DNA from: Calvatia gigantea
Lineage: Eukaryota; Basidiomycota; Agaricomycetes; Agaricales; Lycoperdaceae
Length of the DNA stretch: 64,000 bases
Reading direction: 5' to 3'
Assembly: GCA_025093985.1 (NCBI GenBank)
Contig: JACAAK010000007.1
Location: 1,674,001-1,738,000, forward strand
The notes below the pieces were generated by a model that worked only from the letters and a program-made list of their open reading frames with translations, was not told the DNA's origin and ran no database searches. Below are positions 12,401 to 24,767 of this stretch, piece after piece. Both the position numbers and the translations under genes were made by a program. Position 1 is the stretch's first letter, and each line of letters opens with the position of its first letter.

Positions 12401-12852
12401 AGGTATCCAACCTCAAAACTCCCACCAACCCATCGACTAGCCACCGTGTCGGGAAGCTCCCCGTGCCGTTGGCGATGCCTCCTATACCATATAACGCCCC
12501 ATTCACTGTCTCTCCAACGTTGGAGTAATTCTTCCGTCCTGCTCCTTTCCCGTTCAGCGTCCCAATCCTCTGCTCTACCACCTTTTCCCATAAATAAATG
12601 GAAAGCATGGTCTTTAATGATTTGGGATACATCCGTTTGACTATCCGAGCTGTTTTCCTGGGTTTTTCCTAGGAAAATACCCTTGTGGTGGTGCTTAAGA
12701 GCGTGAGCTTCTGTCTGAGAAACCACCCGTTCGGGCATAGGTCCTATGAACATTCGCCGATGGAGGTGCGTCGCTGTCGAGGTTCCATCTGGTGTCTCTG
12801 AGCTCCTGTTGATGTCCCGGAGAGGTTGTAAAGAGGCTGCAGAAGTGTCCAT
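9408..12852 (-). CDS. Spo71/Mug56-like double PH-domain protein
   Basis: Spo71-type proteins act with Vps13 at the prospore membrane in yeast. In basidiomycetes the role of homologues is unknown. The long first exon (start ATG 12850-12852) has the N-terminal Spo7_2-like motif (RMFIGPMPERVVSQTEAH, KGIFLG) and a Ser/Pro-rich linker with a basic KHKGKGKK patch. Several short exons follow. One covers SVWGDVILR and then MLVRIYTTKAQDLN near 11810; another carries the first PH-like segment near 11400-11560. The C-terminal PH domain includes LFNWCVIDGCRPITKEGKLY near 10060, then LVQLFLMNGHLIFFRV, ending with the Trp helix KLERDAWCWALNIEIEKL near 9490. The stop is TGA 9408-9410. It is convergent with uS12m. 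Family call is from motif recall; individual joins were not all verified. Confidence 0.7.
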
Positions 12853-13037
12853 ACCGAGAACGCGTTCCCCGACAAGCGCTTAATTAAGGAAGTGATGGAC
12901 ACAGCCACTGAAAACAGTAATTTATTTGTTCCAGAAGGGAGATGGGGAATTGAATAGAGTACTCGAAATGTCTCTGAATGTAAGATACACAATTAAAACA
13001 CTACTAGAGCGAACAAGGGATCTCAACGAGAGGCCTG

Positions 13038-14773
13038 TCAGCGTTTTTCTTGCTCTTCCCGCCAATTGAGCTGTTGTTGCATGATTTCATGGGAGTCCTT
13101 CACGTAACGCTCTGACTCGTCACGTTCAAAGCTGGGAATCAAGACCCTCGTCAGAAGTACCTTAGTGGAAAACTGCGAACTGCCTACTCTGTCTTGCCAC
13201 CCTTTACGTGCATGTCAGGCTCCCGAAGAGCGAAAGGGTTAACATCGGTGTGTGGGTCAAGGTTGGCAAGGCTGTGGTTCACGAAACGGTGGGTAGTTTC
13301 ATCAGACCGTACAGCATAGATGACATCGATCATTTTAGCGTCCGGAGGAAGCCGCCAGTAATCAATGGCAATCTGTGGTGCTGGTTTGTCACTCCTGTAC
13401 ACATTGTAAATTGTGGGAGTATCGAAGACGTAGGGAGGATCTTACCACTCAGGCAGGCGACCAGCTTCCATGTCGGCGATGCAACGCGTGCTTCGAACGG
13501 TGAGACATGAAACACAAAAGAGAACCAACGAACTTACTAGGTTATAACGGCTTCCTCTTCGAGGTAACCGACAAAGCGATGGCAAGTACGCGGAGAAACG
13601 AGGTAGGAGAAGACTACAAGAATTTACTTCAGTGGCAGGCTTCGGATATAAACGCCAAACGCACAGAAAACGTTATAGAAAACGCCTTGTGCACCGAGGA
13701 CCATGGCCCGAAAGAACAGTGACGGCTGGCGCAAATGCATAAAAGTCCTGCAAAAAACACCAACGTCAGCGACTGCCAAAAACTTAAAATGCCTAACCAA
13801 GGGTTGGCGTACATAAGATGCATTCTTTCGTTCTCGGCCTCCTCAAGGCAGGTATGAATCCTTAAATGAGATCATGAGTGCAAGTACAAATGGGATGATC
13901 AGACGACCAACCATCCACTGTCGCGTCGCTGGAAATAAGTTAGGTGTGGGGGGAGGTGAGCCAATAAACCACGAACTCACCATTAGTCGCAGGCTAGTCA
14001 AATGACGCAGCGTCGCTGCGACCATTCCGGGGACCCCAGCTATGCTCTCTAGGAATAAAATCCTCTAGAAAGGGTTTTAAAAAATATGATGAAGTTTGGA
14101 TAATGTTCTCACATTTAGCCAGGCCTTGTCATCTAATAGATAACCGGCTTTGCGAAGTTCAGCGAGAGACAGGTGTGGATCAGGGGGACCTTCAACATGC
14201 TTGTAACCCGAAACCCAGTCGAACATAGCACGAGCTACTCTAACAAGGCCATAAGCGAACTTGTCGGAAAGCGTGCGTGCTTCTTTGTGGATAACCTAAA
14301 AATATCAGCATCAATCTATACTCCTTGTAGTCGTGGTGATATCAAACGGACATACCTTGACGGCCCTCAGCTCTTCCGAAGAGTAAACTGGGTGAAAGAG
14401 CACCCAATCGCCGCGCACCATTGTTGGTACGGTACTGGCAGCGGTTTCCTTCGTGAGCTCCGAGGGCTGCTTACTCGACACTGGCGATCTAACCGAATCC
14501 TCTAAAAATAAGTTGATACAACTCCGATTTCTCTAGAAAATTTGGCAACGCACGGTAGTGATGCCCTGTGGCTTCTTTGTGGGCAGTAGGATCAGTCAAC
14601 GTAACTTTGCGTTGACTACTCGACAAAAATGTTCGTCGCGGCATCGTGATGAGCGTATTGGCGCCAGGCTGGGCAATGTGAAGCAGGACTGGTACCCTAC
14701 TAACATTGCGCATTGGCAACGCGGCATGGCGTAAAAGAGACGAATGTATAACAGCAGGAGTGGTTTGGAGCAT
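13038..14773 (-). CDS. AOX1: Mitochondrial alternative oxidase
   Basis: AOX is a di-iron, cyanide-insensitive ubiquinol oxidase on the matrix face of the inner membrane. The start ATG (14771-14773) opens an Arg/Ser-rich presequence. All iron-ligand motifs are present: LESIAGVPGMVAATLRHL near 14000, LEEAENERMHLM near 13830, LEEEAVIT near 13560, and SDETTHRFVNH near 13290. A second helix reads FRAMVLGAQGVFYN across an intron. Near the 3' end the codons for KGGKT run to a donor at about 13182; splicing to the acceptor before FERDESERYVKDSHEI gives a C terminus ending REEQEKR with TGA at 13038-13040. Without that splice the protein would stop at VKGGKTE. There are about eight introns. It is probably induced when the cytochrome chain is blocked, as is usual for AOX. 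Confidence 0.92.
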
Positions 14774-14808
14774 TTTTTGTGGTAATCCATCTTGCGATTT
14801 CGAGTCAC

Positions 14809-14816
14809 TATATATA
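14809..14816 (-). promoter_or_regulatory. TATA-like box upstream of AOX
   Basis: An eight-base TATATATA run lies 36 bases upstream of the AOX start codon. If functional, the transcript would have a very short 5' leader, so an additional upstream start site is possible. Confidence 0.3.
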
Positions 14817-14819
14817 CCT

Positions 14820-17431
14820 GCTCAGACCTACCTCATACAGTATGACAAATTCCGAGAGATTCCGATCAAGTGTGTCAACTCTCCGATTACCACCGTAGCT
14901 CCGGGAAAATCGCTCATACGGGTCAACAAGCCATGGCGAAGACAGTCGACCATAGACGAAGGTCTGGAGGAATATCCCAGGACCAGGATCAAACACAAGA
15001 CAGTGGAAAGCATTTCCTGTGATCTCATGCCTCGGCAACCTTAAATTCAGTGATCGACGTCGGTATCATAACAATTGAAACTCCGCTGCATGTCAGCAAA
15101 ACCGCTCAAGTACTCGTTCAAATTCTTAACTATGCTTTCCAATGAGCCTCCCAATGAACCTCCTCTCGTCCCTCCGCTAAACTTGGCTGTACTTATTTTA
15201 AACATACTGTTGATTGTTTGGTATCCAATAACGTCATACAGACCGTTAGTCATCCTGCCAGGCACTGCAATCCACTTGACAAGTAGCATTCCTGCATACC
15301 CTGAATAGCATCCCGGCACTTCGTATAGAAGCAGCTACGATATCTTCATGTGAGAACCAACAAGTTAACCTACGCAAGTTTTAAAGGGGCAACAATCTTT
15401 CTGCATTGACGTTCGTTACAACTTCAAGCTTCAAGCTTCAAGCTTCAAGATGCTTCGGCTGGATTCGTGAGTTAAGAATATGATCGCGACTCATTTATGT
15501 GCTCCACACGATGGCGCATGCCGGTTTCCTGAGAGATCCCAAGGTGTAGCGCCAACGCCAACTCCCCGACCCAACCCCCTATGTAACGTAAGATTAGGCT
15601 CCTAACGAGCCCGGCGACCCGAAAACGGTAACCATGGAGTTCGGCTTTGGTTTGTGAAAGCAAATACGTGAGGTTGTGTGAGGGTGTTTTATCTCGTAAA
15701 ATGACCCCTGAGGGCACGAACAGCTTAAAATTCTACCTTGCACTGTTTCAGGGCCCCAGATGTAGCTGAGTTTTCTTGTGTACGACAGACCCCAGACTAG
15801 AAAGAGGGAGGATCATTATCACCCTAACCCGATGCCCCAATAGCCCCACGATCTGTGTAGCCATTGGCGATACCACCTTAGCTCTTGGCGCATGGGGGAC
15901 ACCATAAGAGCGCTTTTCCATACTCCTGAACGAATGATGAAATTGAAACTGGAAGGACCCGAGGTATACCCCCGGCGGAAAGCCCACGAATCCATGTTCA
16001 TTGATGTTCACTTCGTAGAAGCAGAAGCGCAATTCAATACTCAGTACTCAGTGCACAGCTCATGAAATTGTTATCGACATTATCGACGTCAAGCGGTGGA
16101 AAAGAGAAGGCGTACGTCGATAGACAGATATCTATCTTGATCATTAGATCCAATCAATCTTTCCATTCTGATAGCAAATGGGCCCACTGGGGAAGGATTA
16201 TTTCTCCGGCGATGCGGATTCTGATCTGTCCTGGACCGGCGTCGCATATTACGAGGCTGTTACACAAGGGAGCGTCCAGCTCAACGACGCAATAGTGACG
16301 GAAACGTGGCCACATTTCGTTGATATAGCTGCGGGATTCCTGCGGGAGATCCAACGGCTGAAATCCCCGAGTTGTTTGAGAAGGTGCCAATCAGTGGTCG
16401 TTTAAATCTGGTTGAGTAAGATTACGATCTTCATTTTATCATGGGCACTTGCCATTCCACAAGGGTGACCGTGAAATCAGCCAGGTCCACGAAAATGGCA
16501 ATGGATGCCTTCGGAATCATTGTAAGCAGTTCGCCTGTGGAAGGGGTAGGCGGAATGGATTGACTGATGTGGTGCATAGTCCCGCACGATCGCATCTACA
16601 TAAAAAGGGGCGAGATCTGTTCCCTGTGTATGCCCCAGAAAGGACGAAAAAGATTTGGAACTTGCCACAGCGCCTCCCGCGAAGCCATGTCGATTAAAGA
16701 GAAACTGTCAAAAGGAGCTGTGCGTTCGATCATATATCCAACGTCATGAGCGAAGGGTGCGAGCAAAATGAGTATGGCGCCGGTATGGAAGTCACCTCAG
16801 AAGCAGGAAACCTCGTTGTGTATTGCTTTTCCACGCTTCTAGTTGACGAAACATCCAACATTTTTGATGTGGCTCTCCAAGATCCTTCTGTTCCTGACCC
16901 AAGTGGTACTGCGGATATTTGTGTCCAAGGAAGAACCACCATATCATGACGATTGAGTTTGTATTGACAGTTTGCGCGCAGTTTGTTACCAGCTTGGAGA
17001 AGTCCAATACCATCCCATTTGCGCGTGTTGCTTATGCCGAGGGTGCATAGGGTGTATAAGCACCGAGGGGATGAATGTGCTGATAGACTTGAACCGTCCT
17101 GATATATTTCACGTCCAGATTCAAGTCCGAAACGGGTTCCGGTCGGTGTCGATTCGCTGTTGAGCATCTCGTTACACCAGAGGTTAAGCGCTAGATTTTA
17201 TGCAAGAAGGGCAGAGAAAGTTGTGAGTGTAAATCCTCTTGCGCCAATTTCGTCGGGAACTGAACCATTGGATAGCACAAGTGTTCTGTGTGAAGAGCAA
17301 ACTGGGGAAAAACATTGACAAAAATAGGAGCCAAACATTTGTTTCCAAAAATGGGTGAAATTTACCAATTTGGGAAGCCCCTTGAGATTGAATTCATTGT
17401 CCATGAGGTCGGCAGCTTGAGCACTGCTTGA
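14820..17431 (+). CDS. Unrecognised coding-like region, possible decayed gene
   Basis: I do not recognise this gene. The plus strand has a chain of short segments that read like protein, separated by intron-like gaps. Examples are TPLHVSKTAQVLVQILNYA near 15090, MMKLKLEGPEVYPRRKAHES near 15960, EIVIDIIDVKRWKREG near 16080 and SGDADSDLSWTGVAYYEAV near 16220. Others are VTVKSARSTKMAMDAFG near 16480, SEAGNLVVYCFSTLLVDE near 16800, FVTSLEKSNTIPFARVAY near 16990 and VNPLAPISSGTEPLD near 17240. A last exon ends EIEFIVHEVGSLSTA with TGA 17429-17431. A convincing donor (about 16106) and acceptor (before 16175) join two of them in frame. The piece ending GFLREIQRL must shift frame to continue as EIPELFEKVPISGRL near 16365, with no splice site between. 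The minus strand is also largely open. No start codon could be fixed and the boundaries are rough. Confidence 0.3.
15422..15449. repeat. Tandem repeat, four CTTCAAG units
   Basis: Four exact copies of the 7-mer CTTCAAG follow one another. They lie in a part of the unidentified region without a clear reading frame. Confidence 0.9.
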
Positions 17432-17646
17432 ACTTGTTTTCTGCTCTTTCGCGCTTATAAGCTCGAAAGGTCCGGACAACCATCCTGTAAGTACTGGTTT
17501 CTTGAATACTTTGTGGTTCACTCATCGCTCCAATGCTACCTAAACTCATTCACAACTACTCTCAGTTTTCACCCACCTACACCCCGTCATGTTCTAGGCA
17601 GCAAATACGACGACCCCATCTCCAAACAAGCCATTTGAATGCCATC

Positions 17647-19298
17647 ATGAGCGATTCCTCGTGGAACACCAATTATACATGCTCAGCTTCCTCGTCGTTT
17701 GAACAAGTAGATTCTACATCAATGTTCCCGACCATCAATTCCCGTCAAGCTCACGAAAGTTACCCGTCGCCCGCATCTTCTATTCCATCACCTTCGCGGG
17801 CCGCTCAACAAGATACCATAGTTTCTCAGGAACAAACGTTACCAAGTGCTCAAGACAATCAAACCAGCGATTGCTACCCTTCTTCCTATGCCGATCCCAA
17901 TGTCGACCACGACGGCCGAATCCTCTCGGGCAGGTTATCACGCCTAGAGCACCGAGGCCAAAGGCGTCGGGATGGCATGCAAAGTCCCTATCCAAGAGCG
18001 AGCTCCACCCTGAGTCCTGTATGTTTTAATTCACTACGATTGTGTATATATCTGACGCGCACTTTGTAAGCGCCATTATTCTTCTACGTATGACACTTCA
18101 GCGTCAAGGCCGCAGTCGCCAGCTTGCTCTCGAGACGACCAATATAGCATGAATGTTGCCTCTGCGGTGCCCATGATCTTGCAAAATCAATCCTATCGTC
18201 CACTGACGCCCAGTTCCCTTACCCCGAATTCCCTCATGTCGTATCCCTTCGATCACCAGTACCCTAACCATTCACAAGTCACAACAACCTCTCATACTTA
18301 TGACCACCGCCCTCCTTCACCCGCTCTCAGTACAGTATCGTCTCGCTCTGACTTTGGTCATCAAGATACTCCCGATGGTCCTCGCGAAACACCAGACCGC
18401 GATGTACTTGTGTCCACTACAAGGCCGAAGCCAAAGAAAGCGAAGCTAACTAACGCCCTAAGGAAGGAGATTTGTATTTACCAGCAGCAACATCCTCACC
18501 AAAAGCAGGAGGAAATCGCGCAGCGCTTCGGTGTCGAGCGGAGCACTGTCAGCAAAATCCTGAAAGAGAAGAAGACTTGGCTGAACATTGAAGACGGAAT
18601 TGCTGAACCGCCGCGACACCGGTGACCATATGTTTTCCTTTCTTATATAACAACCGCTCATGTTGATTCATAGTCCGCCCAAACATCCCAAGCTCGAGGA
18701 GGAAATGTTACTCTGGCTGGAGCAACTCAGCGACGTGGGGGAAACGATCACGGATGCCAAGATCCAGAAGAAAGCTTTGGAGATCGCTGACGACCTCAGG
18801 AAGAAGCACGGTACCATCAGTTCAGAGAAAGGAAAAGATAAGGATGAGAGCTTCAAGGCGAGCGCTGGATGGATCGAGAACTTCAAACGTCGCCATCATG
18901 TGAAGGGTGGTGTGTGGCACGGTAGGCCCAAACCAGGAGCGCCCGAAATCGAGGACGCGCCAATGACCTCCCAAGAATCTGAGATTATACACACCATGTC
19001 CGAGCAGCAGTACATGCATCATTCCCCATCCGACCTCAGCCATCACCACCCCCACCATCATCATCACCACATGGAGATTGAAGCTCATCCCAGTGACATC
19101 GTCGCAGTAGAGGAGCTACCGAAGGGTGTGCCAAGTAAGGAGGAAGCCGAAAGGGCATATCATATTCTGACGCACTATCTCGATTCAAACGTGCAAAACT
19201 TGGAAGGCCTTGGTTACAAACCGGAGCACAGACAGGCCCTTCACGAGATGTTCCACCATGTCTTCTTCAAGACGTCAGCTCCAAGCACTCAGACTTAG
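17647..19298 (+). CDS. CENP-B-type helix-turn-helix DNA-binding protein
   Basis: Proteins of this type carry the two N-terminal helix-turn-helix units of CENP-B and pogo/Tc5 transposases and bind DNA in the nucleus. Exons are 17647-18018, 18116-18621 and 18674-19298, all in frame. The N terminus is Ser/Pro/Gln-rich. The first HTH is KQEEIAQRFGVERSTVSKIL near 18510; the second spans LEEEMLLWLEQLSD and SAGWIENFKRRHHV (18690-18900). A His-rich tract (HHHPHHHHHHM) is at 19040. The protein is about 500 residues and has no DDE transposase domain, so it looks like a domesticated regulator and not an active transposon. An ATG at 17533 is in frame and is the alternative start. I prefer 17647 because the extra segment looks like a TC-rich leader. 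Confidence 0.8.
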
Positions 19299-21141
19299 GC
19301 ACTCATTTTCCACTTTCGAACTCTCGAACTCCCCCATCCGACCTATCCCGGCCACGCTCTCCATTTGGCTCCCCTACACTTCCCTATCGTCCATATTTCC
19401 CTGGAACTCTGTCTATCACGGTCTTCTGTGCTCTCGAACATACCACATGCTCACAACGATTTTCCATGTCCGTCTCATATGCAGAACTATAGCGTAGCAT
19501 TCGCATTATATTCCTTGTTGACCACGAAGCTCTCTGATGCTGTTTTTCCTTGTTGATCATGTTATGTACTACCAGTGGCACGCTCCCACCAATTCAGTCT
19601 AGATTCACTCCTTCTACAACTCCATATTGTCACCATCCTCTGCACGTAACGAATATTTTTAGCGCACTGGGTGCAATTACGCTCGCTGAGCTATCCGTCA
19701 GTCGGCCCGCTTTCCGGGAAACCGGAGGCAGAAGACGTCGTTCCAGCAACGGCTCTCTCGGGATGGGCCGTTCCAAACCACCGCAGTCTAACAGCCGAAT
19801 GAAAATCTGGCTTGGGTCTTAAACCTTGGAGCTTTGGGTCAGCGCCGCGCCTCGGAAATTATGTAGACTGTCCTCGCAGTTAACCCGAAGGGTTGGCCTG
19901 TACCAGCCGAAAAAGAAAACGGAAGGAAAAATTTAATGCTACATAATGTACGCATAGGCCGGCGCCGCATCCAGAGCTCTGGGAGCTGGGACCACTGGCC
20001 GGTACAATAAATATTTCATGAAATCAAGAAGCTGATCTTGGTGACATTCGGCTAAACGCGCTCAAGCCTCGTGTCCTCCTCCCCAGCGGACTGCCAACCC
20101 CACCGAATGCCGACTGCCGGCCCTTTGAGACCGAAGAACACACCAGTGCGGAAATTCGGCGCTTACTTGGCGCTATGTACAAGCCCAAGTTGACGTCCAC
20201 ATGGAAGCGGGAAGGCCTTAACGCGCTTGCGGCATAACCTACATCCGTTTGAGCTTCTTCTATGGCCTTCTACATGTCCCGGGGGGTGTCAGAGCAACCC
20301 TGCACATCCAATTGAGTGCCCGTTTGCGCCATGTACATAGCAGTCATCGGATCGCTTCGTATTTACTCACATTTCGTACTTCAAACACAAATATATCATG
20401 TAACATGCATCTCTTTCCCGTGTTTGATAGATATACATTGGCGACCCGAACAACCCGACAAGACGCCAAGAATCTTCCGAGGTAGATTCACATTATCGTA
20501 ATGGTTAAGATTCAAGTTCCAGAAGACCAGAAGGGTCGATGAATACTGGGGGTTAAGGGTCAGATCTTCAGACAAGACTGCTTGGTGTTGGTGGCGTTGA
20601 GCAAAAAAATCCAAAAATGAGGAGGTCGTATCGACCCTTTTACTGGTCAGTCCCACATGAAAAAATCCTTGAGTCAGGTCCGGGTAATGTGTTGCATACC
20701 CGTGCATTGGAGGGCGGGCTTCGAAATGGCAAGGTCGCAGTATGCCTGAACAATGGGCGAGGGGTTGCACGCACAAAAGTCGGCTTTAGGATAAACTTAA
20801 CAGCTTGTTGGGAGGACACCGATATTACAAAATTTCCGTGTAGACATTGATTTGTTACAAAAGGCAACATTAGAGTGGGTACTGGAACACGAGGCATGAA
20901 AGAGAGGAATTGAAGGAGTGGGTCATCGGAGATCAGCGTCCGTACGTTCCGTGAGTATTATGGTTATAAGTCTAGCGGGCACAAAATAGAAAAATTCCGG
21001 TCAGTCTTTTCGCTAATGGATATTTTGTAGGGTAGGTACAATGGCCACTGAGGCATCCTGTCCGGGCAAGACAGGGTGTCGTGGCCGAGGGAGGATTGGT
21101 GCAAGCCAGCCGTGCCTTGACGGGAGGAGGGAACAAGAAGA
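19299..21141. other. Gene-poor region of 1.8 kb
   Basis: No confident gene. One plus-strand frame from about 20022 to the TAA at 20235-20237 (containing HTSAEIRRLLGAMYKPKL) reads like protein but has no start codon and no visible partner exon. It may be a gene relic. Confidence 0.4.
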
Positions 21142-24100
21142 TCAGGGGGTGCCGACATCATGGGAAGGATGATGATGGTGGGGATGGTGGGGGTGGTGTT
21201 GGTGTTGTGGTGAGCCATTCCTCATCACCTGGTCTTCAAAAGAGTTGCCATGCTGAGGTGGTGGCGGAGTGTGTGTAACACGTTGTGTGACCGATGCCAT
21301 ATGATTAAGCTCGCTCTGTCCCGAGCGCGCTGCATTATAAACTCGGCGCATCTCCGTGGCCTGGTCACCCGCCTCTTCGTAAGAGTAGCTATATTGTTCG
21401 AGTCCGGCGATACAGTTTTGGACTTCAGGCCGACCAAGTCTCGCCAGCAGCGTACCTGCCTGAATACAGCTCACATGCATGACAGCGGGGTCGAGTCGCT
21501 GAGAGCTGTGGTCAGAACGTAACTTCAACGGTCGAAAAAGTGAGATGCTACCAAGTATCCATTCGACGTCAAGACACCAGCCTGTAGAAGGGGACCAGAA
21601 TTAAGGTAACCCTTCAAAAATACCAACGTAGGTATCACTTACTAAGCCTGCGATACGCAGCGCTCCGTGTAGTGCTTCGTCCGCGACTTTTCGCTTGGTT
21701 GATTCGATCTCGGAGGCATTGGGCGGTGCCATCGTCGAGTTGAGTTCTTTGATCCCGTAATCATCGAGCGCGTTGAAGAGGATGATCCACATGACATGAT
21801 ACGTCGCGTCGCTCGCGCAGGATGATACCGCCTGGCGGCGAATAAATAAGTTACGGAGATCGTTGTGTCATTGAAAGGTTAATGAGAATCGGCTCACAGA
21901 CACAAAGTCCCATTCCCCTTCAAAGTTGCTTGGTACACCAACCAGGTTGAGGAAGTCGTCCCGCCAAGAGATAAGCTCTTGCACAAAGCTGCAGAGGCCC
22001 TCAAATGGCACGCCATCTGCATCCGTTGATGGGCGCCACAGGTGTCTGGACATGTGGCGCGCTGTGCGCGCCAGTGAATGTGCCGCCCGGTAATATCCCT
22101 ATTGGGGGTTTAGCGAGATTCAATTCTCCTTGTCAGAAATCTTACGAGAAACTGCAATCACAAGATTAGAAATGCCACAGTAAGTAGGCTAAAAATAATG
22201 GGGGCATACCTCCAACTGCTCCCGAGGTGAAGGCATAGTGGTATGAGTGTCAACCATTTCGGGGTTGACTGGGTCAACGGTGTAGAAGTCGATGTCGTAA
22301 TCATAGTCATCAAGAACGGGTTTTCGACGATAATATGCGGACGCATACGCGTCAGAGATGCAGGCCATCCACCAGGCGAATATCATAGTTCCTCGGCTTT
22401 CTGGGTCGGCAATGTTCGCCATTATGGATTTGTGATTGATCTGTTTCATAAAAGTCAGAAAAAGTCACCAATCAACACAGGCCATCTTACGCCTAGCTCT
22501 AACAGGTGCCGGGTTGCACACGTTAGCCAAAAGCCATGGTAACCTAGAGACGGCGCCCAAGATAGGGAAGATGAGACATTCACCCCATGGAAGGGCGGAA
22601 GATAGGCATACCCGTGGGGTCATCCGGATTTTCTGATAAACAATAATCAGACTAAACTTACGCGCCAAAGAAGCTGATATACTGACGATTCTGAAGTGGT
22701 TCAATGAGGAGCCCAATAACCACATGTTCTGCGGAGGCCAGGCGATGCACTTTGAGGGCTTCAGCAAGACCTCGTGCACGGTCTATGAGGGCCTTTGCAA
22801 GAAGACTCTGACCACCAGGTCTTCTTCTGTCCGCTAAAAGTAGTGGGTGCTCAGAAAATTTGGTGCCCCATGCCAAAACGGTAGCAACCAGGGCAGGGTG
22901 TAAGGGTTTTTCACTTGAGCTAGAGCCAGGATTGGTGGAAGGGTACAATTGAAGATGGCTTCGGAATTGCGCGGGATTAAGTAGAGGGATCCGAGTATGG
23001 ACAATCTGAAAGAACACTTCGACAAGATCAAGCGCGAACCTAGGCCAAAAAAGTCAGTATACAATATTCAGTGGGTCGTGAGGGATGAGTTTGGACAGCA
23101 ATGCCAGAAGGCGAAACTAACTCCGCTGCTTGGAAGTAGTAACGGGCGCAGCATACTCTCACGATGTAGTCCATGATATTTGAACATGACCGACTTACTC
23201 GGCTTTGAATTTATCATCATCCAATTTATGGGCCAATTCGCCCCATGATTCATATGGTGATTTGATTAGGGTGGGTGACGTATAGGGGGTTGGCTCGCTG
23301 AAATTTTTGAGGGGCGAGGCACATGAAATTAGTGATCTCGCATACCTTGTATTTTCTGGGGGAGCAAAGATGAAATTAAGGACTTCGCGTGTGGGAGTGT
23401 TGGGAGTAATGCCGGGGTGCAATCCATATCGCACCATGAGTGGCTGAAACTGGGAAGAACTCGAGAGGAAGGAAGTTGGGCTGGCTTGTTCAGTGGGTGG
23501 GGATAACCTGACGATCAGATTAGACGATAAGTCGCGCCCATTTCGGTGGATTCGGTGCCAGGAGCTTACTGTTTGAGTGTACTGGGATAAGGAGCACTAC
23601 GGATTAGGAAATTAGTAAGGAGGCGGAAAAACAGGATAGCTTGCTCAAGAACAATAGCTACCAAGATCAGGAGTCATGGTGATAACACATACCTTGAGCT
23701 TGCGGAGGTAAGATTTCTTCTCCGATTAACGGCGAGGCGCTTTTTCTCACTGGTAGCTTGCTGCACGTAGTGCCTACGACAGAATGCCACGAGGTGAGTC
23801 ACAGGCAGGCCTTTATACTTAGAGTGGTACTGACGTGCAAGGATAATTCTTGGACATGCAGTGCTATGCACGAGTGGGGACCATCAGATATGCCATGGAA
23901 GCGAGCATTAAAAATTACCTGGCACTATATTTCACGAAAGAATGTGAGCAAAACTCAGGGAGGGGGGTGGGCGATGGAATACCTTGTCCTGACCAGGAAT
24001 CCTGTTGCACTTAACCTTCCTAGATCTAAGGTAAAGTAAGACTCTGAGCGTGGTGAGAAAGTTATTTCGCCAACCTGCAAGCATCGCACGCGGTGTTCTG

Positions 24101-24163
24101 TTTGCGAGGTGCGGGCTGAGGCACTGGGAGAGATTTGGCGAGTTCATGGATGTGATTCTGCAT
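21142..24163 (-). CDS. Zn2Cys6 fungal transcription factor
   Basis: This is a binuclear-zinc-cluster regulator with a fungal-specific middle homology region. The start ATG is 24161-24163. The first five exons are 24163-24075, 24025-23983, a 6-base micro-exon 23924-23919, 23863-23835 and 23773 onward. Together they encode ACDACRSRKVKCN, RIPGQDK, CQ, HCMSKNYPCT and HYVQQATSEKKR, giving all six zinc-binding cysteines. The linker has a conserved LINK/dimerisation look. The regulatory domain covers FFQIVHTRIPLLNPAQFRSH (22960), LVATVLAWGTKFSEHP (22880), FAWWMACISDAYASAYYRRK (22380) and later helices to 21600. The C terminus is rich in His and Pro and stops at TGA 21142-21144. Target genes cannot be read from the sequence. 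A member of a large family; the DNA-binding domain is secure, exact middle exons less so. Confidence 0.87.
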
Positions 24164-24767
24164 AGATTGGTTTGGCAGACTGAGGTCTAGAAGGTAGAAG
24201 GAGTAAGGAGAGAGGCGACGGAGAACAACGGGACACAGTACTCTGTTGATGCACGGATGCAGGGAGGGAGTTGTCCCGGTGGGAGTTGTTGGCTTGCATG
24301 GCGGACGAGGACTCCTAGCAGAAAGAGGTCAAGGGAAGGGAAATTAAATTGATTGAGGGCAGTTATATATGACGGATGTGGACGTTTCCTATTTACATAT
24401 CGCCATCTCCCGTCCTTCAGCGCTTCAACCTGAAATGCCACACCCATCATCCCCGTATCATGTCATCCCCACTACTCTGGCCCCGCCCCTGTCTCATTTC
24501 TTGTAAGCATGTATCATTGGATTAGCTGCAAGGATCATTTGAGCTTTCGTTCTTTCTCGTCCAATCCTTTGCCAAGCCAGAGCACGCTGCTTCTCACACG
24601 ATGTCACGAGGTCACACAGGGTCCGTTTCGGAGCCGAGATTTTCAGATCGACTTTGTCACGCGCCTGTCACGGGTATTTGTCACATTTGTAGTTACCGGG
24701 CGTAACGTCACTCGGTCTCCCACTTTTCGCCTCTCTCAGGTCACGTCCAGCGAAAACACAGCACACA
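24164..24767. promoter_or_regulatory. Shared divergent promoter region
   Basis: About 600 bp separate the start codons of the Zn2Cys6 factor (minus) and TOM22 (plus). The TOM22-proximal half is CT-rich with repeated GTCAC words (24600-24750). No specific factor site is assigned. Confidence 0.4.

Noticed and set aside
17647..19298. Active pogo/Tc5-type transposon
   Set aside because: Only the DNA-binding half is present, with no DDE catalytic domain and no inverted repeats around the gene.
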